A stretch of 64,000 nucleotides of DNA, from positions 71,478,609-71,542,608 of the forward strand of contig OX381709.1 in the NCBI GenBank assembly GCA_947462335.1, in the 5' to 3' direction. Numbering within the stretch: the first letter of the stretch is position 1; each line of letters begins with the position of its first letter. Shown piece by piece: positions 55,001-64,000 of the stretch. The notes below the pieces were generated by a model. The model ran no database searches, was not told where the DNA came from, and saw only the letters and a program-made list of their open reading frames with translations. The DNA is from Harmothoe impar (Eukaryota > Annelida > Polychaeta > Phyllodocida > Polynoidae). Made by a program: the position numbers and the translations under genes.

Positions 55001-58000
55001 GGTATGGAGCACATCAATGTCAACGCCCCTGGGGTCTCTGATACCCTCACCGAGGCGGAGGGCGTCGTTCTGGAGGGTCTGCATTTTCCTGACCGCCCAT
55101 ACAGGGCCTCCATCGACTACAAAACCGCAGTAATCCATTATACTGCGGATCATGGTGGTTTAGACCTGGATGTTGGTTTTAGTGTCTGAGGCTCTTTTTA
55201 TTCGCTTTAGTTGCTGTAGTCTGGTGCGCACCAGGTTGATTCTCTTTTTGAGATGTTGAGCAAAGCAGAGGTAGTGGTCGATGGTGACTCCCATAGTACA
55301 CCAGGTTATGGCATGAAAAGAAAGGGTATTTTTTTTTCGGGTAGAAATTTGGCAACATGGCTAATTCTGACCCAAAAAAGGTGTAGATTAAGAATTTCCA
55401 TGTTGCCAGCTTTTCGATTTACCCCTTGGGGGGGTAACCGACCAAAATCCAAGATGGCCGCCAAATAATCCAAAAACTCATCTCCCATAGCGTTAATATT
55501 GCCCTGAGAAGAAGTTAAACCATACCTATCCCCCCTAAATGAGAGTCTAGGAATCCAGTGGTGTTATTGGTTTGTTGCTAGGTTGAGTGGTTGCTTAGCA
55601 ACAGCCATTCCAAATGTTTATTTGCTTAGTTACATAGGTTTCCTGGCTACCCAGGTCAATTCTTTTGATACCTACCCCCCCATATCCAAACCTAGGAATC
55701 CATTGGTGTTATTGGTTGGTTGCTAGGTTGAGTGGTTGCTTAGCAACAGCCATTCCAAATGGTTATTTCCTTAGCAACATAGGTTTCCTGGGTAACCAGG
55801 TCAATTCTAATGATGCTTACCCCCCCTAAATCCCAACCTGGCAATCCACTGGTGTTATTGGCTTGTTGCTAGGTTGAGTCGTTGCTTAGCAACAGCCATT
55901 CCAAATGTTTATTTGCTTAGTTACATAGGTTTTCTTGGTAACCAGGTCAATTCTAATGATGCCTAGCCCCCCTTAATCCCAACCTGGGAATCCACTGGTG
56001 TTATTGGCTTGTTGCTAGGTTGAGTGGTTGCTTAGCAACAGCCATTCCAAATGTTTATTTGCTTAGTTACATGGGTTCCCTGGGTACCCAGGTCAATTCT
56101 TTTGATACCTACCCCCCCTATATCCCAACCTGGGAATCCATTGGTGTTATTGGTTGGTTGCTAGGTTGAGTGGTTGCTTAGCAACAGCCATTACAAATGG
56201 TTATTTCCTTAGCAACATAGGTTTTCTGGGTAACCAGGTCAATTCTAATGATGCTTACCCCCCTAAATCCCAATCTAGCAATCCACTGGTGTTAGTGGCT
56301 TGTTGCTAGGTTCAGGGGTTGCTTAGTAACAGTTATTCCTAATGATTGTTTCAATTTTGATAATGCCTTGCCTCACTAAATTCACCACTGACATTTTAAC
56401 AGTGTCATTCACTTGTTTCTCAGACATATGGTTGCTTAGCAGTCCTCATAATGCAATCAATAATATATTATAGATTGAACAACTCATCACTAAAATATCT
56501 GCTAATTGAGTAGGGGAGAGGTGATCTGCTTATTCTGATGGTGGTAGGGGAGGGAGAGCAGAGAGACACATATATAATAATGATTGTAATTCAAAAATGA
56601 CCGTAAATTTGTGTTTATAAGCCTAACTTGCATATAAACGCACCCTGGCTTTGGACCAGTCCTATAAGCTGCACCAGTGAGCTGATAATGGTCACTTTTA
56701 GTACTCTACCATAGTAGCAAATACTCACATATTTATAAGCCGTACCCCATCTCTGAGCCAATCCTATAAGCCGTACTGGACTGATTCTCATGAACATGAT
56801 GTGGTGGGGAGGTGCCCAGAGTAAATTTGGTATAAATACTCTTATATTTGTATACTAAAGGTGTGGGTGGACACTACTGGATTGGTAGTTGTAGTTATAT
56901 ATGTCTATGGTAGCCATGTCAACTATTTCAAGATGACTATGTTGATGACCTTTCCTCTCTCTGACCGGTCAGAGAGAGGAATTCTAGTTCAAGGCTTAAG
57001 GCAGCCAGTACCGTAAAACCTCAAGTATAAGCTGTGGCTAGCATGCAAATCAGATTGTCAGTGCGGCTTCTAGGATCAGCCCATGGTCAGGGTGCGGCTT
57101 ATACAAGAGTTTTTGCTACTATGGTATGGTACTAAAGATCACCATAATCAGATCTCTGGTGCGGCTTATAGGATCGACCCAAATATCTGACCCGTGGTAT
57201 CACAACAGGTCAATGCATGCCAGAAAATCAAGGCAGTGGCCCTTTCAGTTCCAAGGTTGTGATATGACCCTTTCAGTTCCAAGGTTGTGATACAGTTTAT
57301 GGAGATTGATCCTCCATTAAGGTTCTGCTGTACCAGTGATTATTGCTGCCCCCTGTCCAAGTTGCAGTGCTGGGAGCAGAACATCTGTATCTCAGGAATG
57401 TATGTCAACAGTGTCACCCTCATGTGCAGCAAGTACTGTATGTAAAACCTTCCATGCTTCTTTTCTCTGTAAATAGGACATCCTTCCCAAAAGACTCTGG
57501 CATAACCTCTTCGGAAATCTTGCTAGGATCATTGCCATTGTGTCTCAAAGATCTTGCATCGTTCAGGGACCTGTTTAAATCTATTGATTGCATCTCTTGC
57601 CTACCAATGTCTGCTTTGACTTTACATAGACAGTGATGCTTAGCGGCTGTCTCCTCCAGCATCTTGGTTTCTGTTGAAGGGAGAGCTAATACTTGTGCCC
57701 TCATGCTTCCAGATTGTGCAATAGTTTTGTTATTTTTTAACATTTCATATTAAATGGGGTGGACACTTTTTGTGAAAACTCCTCCAGGTTTAGTGAAAGA
57801 TAAAGGGTGATTTTCAAGAAACTTGGTGAGGCTTATACGCAAGTTTTTGCCACTATACAGTCAACTCTCTCCTAACGACCACCTCTCCACTGCACTCACC
57901 TCACCATTGCGACCAGTTTTGGAAAGTCCCACCCATTTTTCTTGTTTTAATGTATAAAACTCCCCCTATAGCGACTACCCCTCTAATGCGACCACCCCAC

Positions 58001-61000
58001 CCTCCGACCACTGAATTTCCAGTCCCAAGATACGTTTTCCTCCCTCTAATGCGACCACTGTATCCATGTGGTCTTTAAAATGTTATCATAGACACCCTTG
58101 CACTGACCTGTCGGAGACCAGTTTGATTGGCCAACTCCTGAAGACAAGTTAGTAAAACAAGTTTTTTATACGAGTTTGGCCAGACTCTACTATTATAGAA
58201 TCGGGGCATGAGAGGGACAGAATCTGGCCACCTCCATCCTGCCATCTTCTCACCTGACTAGTGGTCGCACACCAGAGGGATTGCCAGAAGCCCTCCCCCC
58301 CCCCCCCCCGATCGCCGCCACTCTGTCACATGGCTAGTGGAGTCCCCCATCTCATTACAGATGCGGGCCTAATTTTCAAATAGCCCCATGTACTTATAAA
58401 CCCAAACTCCCCCTACTGCGACCGCCTCGCCATTGCGACCATTTTTTTTGGCTAATGGTGTATGACGTTGTGTTGATACTCACTTCACTACTGCTGGGTA
58501 GAAGATGCCTGAGATCTGAAATCCCGCTCATTATATGCCAGAACCCTTGCCCCAGAGTGAGGCTATCCCATAGTGCTATGGGGTTGGTTGCTAGGCACCG
58601 CTCTCTGATCTCTCCTGTGATTGGTTGGGTCCCCCTACAGAGGTTGGATTCTATTGGTTAAAATCTCATTGGCCCATTGGGCCTCCCTCTGTATAGGTCA
58701 GTGCTTTAACTTGACCAACGGGGTGCCTTGTACTGGATAGGGATTCGGTTCCCTAAAAACCCTTGAATGCAGTCGTGGTTCAGTGGATGTGCATCCAACC
58801 ATGCCGTCCCTGGTGTTGTACTGCGACCGCCTCGCCATTGCGACCATTTTTTTTGGCTCGCCAGGGCTGTAATCTGTCCAGTACCGTGCAAAGCGCATAC
58901 TGCGCGGTAGGTGAAATGCCCTGGTGTCTGAAACATTTCAGGAGGGCAGGGAATAGGCCTGTCATAGGGGTTATTGTGTGAAAAAGCGCTGCCCCCCCCC
59001 CCCTAACCTATCGTAAAAATCAGCAAAATAGTACTCTTATAAAGATGAAAGATATTCTGTATCATGTAAAGATACTGCTGTGTGTTTCGTGGAAATCTTC
59101 AAGTATATATATCCCCATCAATATGTATCCACTTGAGATATCTGTCTTTCTATTAAAGTTATGTACCCTGCAAACAAGATCTCGGGCAGAACTTGTGCGG
59201 TTCTTGAGTCACAACTCGGGATCCCTGGGAGAATTGTGCACGTATCTGGCACGAGAATATGTGAACAGCTTTTGACTGTGTCATATTCTGTGAAATTCCA
59301 CGTTTTTTTATATCAAACAGAACTTGGGAATTGAACGTTCGCAACTGAGTAGAATCCGGGTAGGTCACAATGGCACAAGAAATGCACGAGATATTCCCAA
59401 GAATTGTGAACATGTCCTTAGTACAATCAGAACTTGGGAATTGAACGTTCGCAACTGGGTAGAATCCGGGTAGGTCACAGTGACACAAGAAAGGCACGGG
59501 AATTGAACGTTCGCAACTGGGTAGAATTCTACCCAGTTGCTAACGTTCAATTCCCAATTTCTGATTGTACTAAGGACATGTTCACAATTCTTGGGAATAT
59601 CTCGTGCTTTTCTTGTGTCATTGTGACCTACCCAGATTCTACCCAGTTGCGAACGTTCAATTCCCGTACCTTTCTTGTGTCATTGTGCCCTACCCGGATT
59701 CTACCCAGTTGCGAACATTCAATTCCCAAGTTCTGTTTGGAGGGTAGGCATCAGGGATCAGGACCAGAGGGCAGTGGGGTGATACATCTACATAGGTACA
59801 TATACATATATATATGTTTGTATTCTTGTACCCCTTCTGCACACATCCCCCAACATCCCTTACGTGAAGTTATTGTACATTTGTAGGAGGGTGGACAAAC
59901 CCAGACAAACTGACAACGATCCTAATTATATAGTAATCACAGCAGACTATAACTATATCCGTGCATATAGCAGTCACCCACCTGGTATATTGGGCCATAT
60001 TTTAATAGTAAACACACCCTCTGTACCCTAGAGATACCAACCGGTGGCCGGATCATGAGATACCCGGACTACTGTAGACTATTATAGCACAATTTCTCCT
60101 GTGCAGTAGGAACCCTGCCCGGATGGTGTGGTAACCGGACTATCATCGCCCGGACTAGGACAACATGACCGTAACACCAATGGATTTTTAGGCCGGGATT
60201 CAGGGGGGGTAGGTATCACTAGAATTGACCAAGGTACCCAGGAAACCTATGTAACTAAGCAAATAAACATTTGGAATGGCTGTTGCTAAGCAACCGCTCA
60301 ACCTAGCAACAAACCAATGACACGGATGGATTCCACAGTTGGGTTTTAGGGGGGTGGGTATCATTAGAATTGACCTGGGTACCCAGGAAACCTAAGTTGC
60401 TAAGGAAATAACCATTTGGAATGGCTGTTGCTAAGCAACCACTCAACCTAGCAACCAACAAATAACACCAGTTCGGTTTTAGGGGGGCTAGGTATCATTA
60501 GAATTGACCTGGTTACCCAGGAAACCTATGTTGCTAATGTAATAAACTTCTTGAATGGCTGTTGCTAAGCAACCACTCAACCTAGCAACACGCCAATAAC
60601 ACCAGTGGATTGCCAGGTTGGGATTTAGGGGGGTAAGCATCATTAGAATTCACCTGGGTACCCAGGAAACCTATGTTGCTAAGGAAATAACCATTTGGAA
60701 TGGCTGTTGCTAAGCAACCCCTCAACCTAGCAACAGGCCAATAACACCAGTGAATTCCCAGGTTGGGATTAAGGGGAGCTAGGCATCATTAGAATTGACC
60801 TGGTTACCCAGGAAACCTATGTAACTAAGCAAATAAACATTTGGAATGGCTGTTGCTAAGCAACCACTCAACCTAGCAACAAGCCAATAACACCAGTGGA
60901 TTGCCAGGTTGGGATTTAGGGGGGGTAAGCATCATTAGAATTGACCTGGTTACCCAGGAAACCTATGTTGCTAAGCAAATAAACATTTGGAATGGCTGTT

Positions 61001-63872
61001 GCTAAGCAACCCCTCAACCTAGCAATGAACCAATAATACCACTGGATTCCCAGACCCTCATTTAGGGGGGATAGGTATGGTTTAACTTCTTCTCAGGGCA
61101 ATATTAACGCTATGGGAGATGAGTTTTTGGATTATTTGGCGGCCATCTTGGATTTTGGTCGGTTACGCCCCCAAGGGGTAAATTGAAAAGCTGGCAACAT
61201 GGAAATTCTTAATCTACACCTTTTTTGGGTCAGAATTAGCCATGTTGCCAAATTTCTACCCGAAAAAAAAATACCCTTCCATAAGCCGGTGGACTACCAA
61301 GTATGAAAACTGGGTCACCACATCCAAAGGTTGGTTGTTTAAGTAGAGGGTCATGTTGTCGAGGTTTGGGGGAAGTCTTTGAGAGTATGACCACAACACC
61401 TGCGTCTTGGTGGTGTTGACGGTGAGCTTGGTTTTTGTACACCACGCTCCGACCCTGATCAGGTCATCCTGAAGTAGAACCCTTACTCGGTCCACGTCCC
61501 TCCCCGACACTATTAGTGCTAGGTCGTCGGCGTAGAGGAAGTACTTGGAATTCAGGATCACATCCTTAACATCATTGATGTAGGCTACAAAGAGAAGCAG
61601 GCCAACTACGGACCCCTGTGGCACCCCTCTGTCCACAGGCAGGCTCGTTGAGAGGTTGTCGTTGGCCCTGGTTTGCTGTTTACGTCCATGTAGGTAGAAT
61701 CTGAGCCACTCAACGAATTCACCACCCACGCTGAATGACTCAAGCTTGTTCAGGAGAATCAGGTGGTCGACCGTGTCAAAAGCCTTCCTCATATCGAGGA
61801 AGACCACGGCCGACCGCTGACCATTGTTCCGTGCGGAGTACATCTCGTGTAGCAGGGAGAAGACCGAGTCCCCAGTGCATCGTTGGGGCATGAAGCCTGA
61901 CTGGAACGGTGAGATGATCTCCTCCCTGAGGAGATGGTCCATCAATCAAAATTGATACATTCAAGTGATTGTAGTGTAGGTCAAACATAACAAGTCGGTG
62001 TGCGTATTTCATTATGTTTACATAACATATGGCGTTGTTCTGGACTCAATATAGTTCAATCTCCAGTGGCAGATATTACATGTGACGTGCGACACCGGTC
62101 TTGCTGCAAAAACCTTCCTCTGTGCATCGCAAATGGACAGATTTTGTCCATTGCGCACATTTATTGAAATATGCAATTCCCCATCTATGATTTGATTCAA
62201 ATATTCGTATCAAGACCTGAACTTGAAATTCTGAAAATTACAGACATATTTGTGAGTTTTTTGTGGTAGAATTTGTTGATTTTCCGAGGAACTATATCTG
62301 AGTAAGGATACTGTCTGTATGTGAAGAGGATAGGAGAGCAGCAAAGTAGTACTCTTTTCTAGACTTTTTCCACAGGAAAGCACTGCTTTTGCCCCTCCTG
62401 GTACAGAAGAGTTATAAGGTTTTGGCATGGATAGAAGTGACCGGGGAAACGGCAGTCTCTGCCGGGGAGATTGAATATAGTTGAATAAACATGAATCCAC
62501 TCATTTCATCACAGATCGTAGATCTACCCTTAGATACTTATATTATATACATCCGAAGTTACACAAAATGATGGTTTATGTGCTAAACTGGCAAGGATGT
62601 GTTTAACCAGATTTGCTACCATAGTATATTAGCTTATGGAAGGGTATTGTTCATTTTGGTTGATTCTTGGCAGCATGTATAAATCAAACTTAAAAGGGTG
62701 CTGATTAAGAATTTTGATGTTGCCAATTATAAAAAAGTGCATCCCGACAGGGGGTGTAACCGGCGTACATCCAAGATGGCCACCAGTGCTTGATTCTGCT
62801 ACTCACCTATACACTTGCTCCAGTAGTGGTGAGGCAGGTACCCTATGGGGCACTCACACCTGAAGCCTCCAGGGGCGTTCATACAGCCGAACTGACAGCG
62901 CAGGTCGTCAGTACACTCATCGTCGTCAACACAATTTCCGTTCTGGTCAGTCACAAAGCCTTCAGGGCAGAGACAGCGGTAGCTGCCCTCTGTGTCCTCA
63001 CATATAGCATTCTGTCCACATGGGCTGTCCAGGCACTCGTCAATATCTGCAGGTATTTTAACATATCATATGGTAGAAAAAAAATCTCAGGGCATTTTAA
63101 AGTTTATACATTACTGAGGCTCAAAACCAACCTTTTTGAACCAAGAAGTCCACAAGGAAGATCTTATAGTACCTGTTCCTTATACCTTAATTTCTTCTAA
63201 TTTATCTTATGACCAAGGTCTTAATTTTCCTATTAGTTGTAATATTCCATCCAGATTCAATGTATGACAACCATGACCCCTTGACACACTGTCCCTGCAC
63301 AACATCTCATTGCCATCCATCCTAGAAATGATATTGCATTTATGTAGTTTTTTTTAAAATTCTGAATGTCAACTATAGTGGTATAATGGCTAGAACAAGG
63401 TCGTCAGTAGAAATAACAATGAAATAACATCAGTATTCTCATTTGAATATTACCACTATAACCCTCCCAAACAAATAAAACACACACAAAAGTAGATGAA
63501 ACTTACCTATACAGGCTTTTCCCCTGGCCCGGAAGCCGTCAGGACATGCGCAGGTGTAACTTCCGGGTGTGTTGACACAGTGGTGAGGGCAGTCATGGCG
63601 GCGGGTGAGGCATTCGTCCAGGTCCTTACATGTGTGTCTGTCGGGGTTGAGCACATACCCGGGTGGACAGGAGCACACGTAGCTGCCTGCTGTGTTCCTG
63701 CAGGTGAACTCACAGCGCTTGGGGCTGAGCGAGCACTCGTCCTGGTCCACACAGCTGGTGCCGGACGGGTGGGGCTCGTATCCCGGGTTACACAGACAGC
63801 GGTAGGAGCCCATCGTGTTCATACAGCGACCGTGCTCACAGGCACCCGGCATCGACTCGCACTCATTCACAT
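52071..63872 (-). CDS. Fibrillin-like protein, C-terminal 547 residues (gene continues beyond the window)
   Basis: Extracellular microfibril glycoprotein. Exons in transcription order: 63507-63872 (three EGF), 62807-63046 (two EGF), 54090-54212 (one), 53704-53812 (one), 52939-53182 and 52071-52634 with TAG. Phases are 1-1, 1-1, 1-1, 1-2, 2-0, 0, and all sites are GT/AG. Six EGF domains begin D-x-D/N-E-C, the calcium-binding type. The seventh ([11 protein letters not shown]...GQGHC) lacks it. The order of EGF types, the GQGHC end, a CYQCDIN motif, the furin-type RNKR|D and a final domain with [16 protein letters not shown] and [11 protein letters not shown] match the fibrillin C-terminus. The propeptide after RNKR corresponds to the asprosin region of vertebrate FBN1; a hormone role here is not implied. 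An acidic stretch ([11 protein letters not shown]) and Pro/Thr-rich linkers enlarge it. Confidence 0.93.
53620..53675. repeat. Short hairpin related to the 36223 repeat
   Basis: GGCATCATGCCGA pairs with TCGGCATGATACAT around TTTCAGGGTTGATACAC. It shares the CATGCCGA stem and GTATCA loop with the other members. It lies just after fibrillin exon D. Confidence 0.55.
55540..56400 (+). repeat. Left arm: six tandem repeats of about 146 bp
   Basis: Each unit runs GGAATCCACTGGTGTTATTG, GTTGCTAGGTTGAG, GTTGCTTAGCAAC, TTCCTGGGTAACCAGG and TCAATTCTAATGATGCCTACC, with units starting near 55552, 55690, 55838, 55983, 56129 and 56275. The sixth is diverged. Confidence 0.9.
56617..57190. mobile_element. Nested inverted-repeat element in the foldback loop
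   Basis: The left block (about 56640-56775) and the right block (about 57040-57180) are inverted. They share CCTATAAGC-GCACCAG, TACCATAGTAGCAAA and TATAAGCCG motifs. No coding frame. Confidence 0.75.
57864..58100 (+). mobile_element. Pogo/Tc1-like terminal fragment
   Basis: TACAGTCAACTCTCTCCTAA after TA, followed by repeated GCGACCA/GCGACTACC motifs, resembles the terminal part of pogo-like elements. No matching opposite terminus was found. GACCGCCTCGCCATTGCGAC with ATTTTTTTTGGCT occurs again near 58420 and 58823. Confidence 0.4.
59323..59739. repeat. 417-bp near-perfect hairpin
   Basis: The left arm starts TCAAACAGAACTTGGGAATTGAA, mirrored by the right end TTCAATTCCCAAGTTCTGTTTG (both trimmed here to key blocks). 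Inside each arm GAACGTTCGCAACTGGGTAG and GTAGGTCAC recur two to three times. The centre GTAGAATTCTAC is a perfect palindrome near 59526. Confidence 0.85.
60180..61065 (-). repeat. Right arm: tandem repeats of about 146 bp, inverted
   Basis: Same units as the left arm in reverse orientation, about six to seven copies, each with GTTGCTAAGCAAC (one reads the same on both strands apart from the centre). The flank 61065-61280 mirrors 55318-55540. Confidence 0.9.
62057..62473 (+). mobile_element. Dispersed MITE-like repeat, copy 2
   Basis: Homologous to 40369-40758 over its whole length, with indels. It has the same CAATCTCC...GGAGATTG ends and lies inside the large fibrillin intron. ATATAGTT occurs on both sides. 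Confidence 0.8.
62635..62785 (+). repeat. Solo diverged end of the foldback element family
   Basis: CTTATGGAAGGGTAT, GATTAAGAATTT, GTTGCCA, GGGTGTAACCGGCGTACAT and CCAAGATGGCCACC follow the same order as the outer 230 bp of the foldback left arm. It ends 20 bp from the fibrillin exon B donor side (62807). Confidence 0.65.
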
Positions 63873-64000
63873 CTACAGCCACAGGGAGCAGAATATAGAT
63901 ATCAGGTGCTGGCAACTCCTTAAAATGACTATGCCAGCCACTTTCGAACCTGTAGTCATTTTTCACCCTGGCTTATGAAGCCATTGTGGAAAATGACCCT

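Larger units (their letters stand above)
55294..61296. mobile_element. 6.0-kb foldback DNA transposon (no transposase seen)
   Basis: The ends TAGTACACCAGGTTATGG and (inverse of right end) TAGTCCACCGGCTTATGG match. The left end has a 10-bp insertion before AAGGGTATTTTTTTTTCGGG. CCA on both sides (55291-55293 and 61297-61299) is a 3-bp target duplication; removing the element and one CCA rejoins the LINE frame. Arms of about 1.1 kb are inverted copies of each other. The 3.8-kb loop holds only short frames and nested inverted repeats. The superfamily was not assigned. Confidence 0.85.
54555..61945 (-). mobile_element. 5'-truncated LINE (non-LTR retrotransposon) split by a foldback element
   Basis: Reverse transcriptase on the minus strand. 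The upstream part, 61297-61945, has [26 protein letters not shown] and the catalytic YADDLAL. The downstream part, 54695-55293, has the C-terminal region ending in [19 protein letters not shown], typical of CR1/Jockey/I-like LINEs. The two parts were one frame before the 6-kb insertion at 55294-61296. An in-frame TAA near 55160 shows decay. The 3' end carries AATAAA and a CAACAACAA-type tail near 54560-54580. The endonuclease is missing (5' truncation at about 61945). It lies in the fibrillin intron, on the same strand as the gene. Confidence 0.88.

Noticed and set aside
57420..57743. 107-residue minus-strand frame in the foldback loop as a transposase
   Set aside because: No DDE or helix-turn-helix features, too short, and no flanking coding sequence.

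Overview
This is a eukaryotic window. The evidence is spliced genes with canonical GT/AG introns, TATA boxes, AATAAA signals, a fibrillin gene, a Ty3/Gypsy LTR retrotransposon, a non-LTR retrotransposon, and many MITEs and foldback elements. Family content and intron style suggest a marine invertebrate (lophotrochozoan or invertebrate deuterostome). The species cannot be fixed from the sequence.

Region 1 (1-12430, + strand) holds the most unusual object. It is a higher-order tandem repeat of about 2.96 kb, built from monomers of about 0.5 kb. Almost every monomer carries one tiny exon of exactly 51 or 42 nt, between a consensus acceptor and a GTAAGT/GTGAGT donor. All intact exons are phase 0 and open only in that frame. 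They encode basic, Tyr-rich peptides around a Y-I-K/R-x-Y core. A 39-codon terminal exon with an overlapping AATAAA closes the gene at 12309-12428. Two exon classes (A and E) vary strongly between repeat units while the adjacent introns are almost identical.

Region 2 (12430-17018) is repeat-rich: three minisatellites (67, 65 and 20 bp units), two tRNA-derived sequences on the minus strand, and one isolated exon candidate at 16665-16739.

Region 3 (17019-31551) is one Ty3/Gypsy-type element on the minus strand with 474-bp LTRs, a 4-bp ACAG duplication, a PBS and a PPT. It is rearranged. A 3135-bp block (gag + PBS + most of an LTR) is tandemly duplicated. The RT catalytic core, RNase H and integrase zinc finger are missing, and a 121-bp piece of gag sits at the join. 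Downstream of integrase, in the env position, lies a non-envelope accessory gene with Cys/His clusters, preceded by a possible internal TATA/NRF1-like promoter.

Region 4 (31921-33611, minus strand) encodes a 370-residue secreted protein with a 15-bp/5-residue His-Gly tandem repeat, twelve C-terminal cysteines and a (Gly-Lys)n tail. It has a TATA box and a probable noncoding first exon.

Region 5 (37889-48666, + strand) is a two-domain rhodanese (thiosulfate/3-mercaptopyruvate sulfurtransferase-like) gene of 318 residues in six coding exons. A likely noncoding first exon lies 5.5 kb upstream behind a TATA box. Its introns carry several MITEs.

Region 6 (51973-64000, minus strand) is the 3' end of a fibrillin gene: seven EGF domains, an RNKR furin-type site and the fibrillin C-terminal domain. 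The 8.6-kb intron between exons B and C carries a 5'-truncated LINE, split by a 6.0-kb foldback transposon whose arms are arrays of about 146-bp repeats, each with an RFX/X-box-like palindrome.
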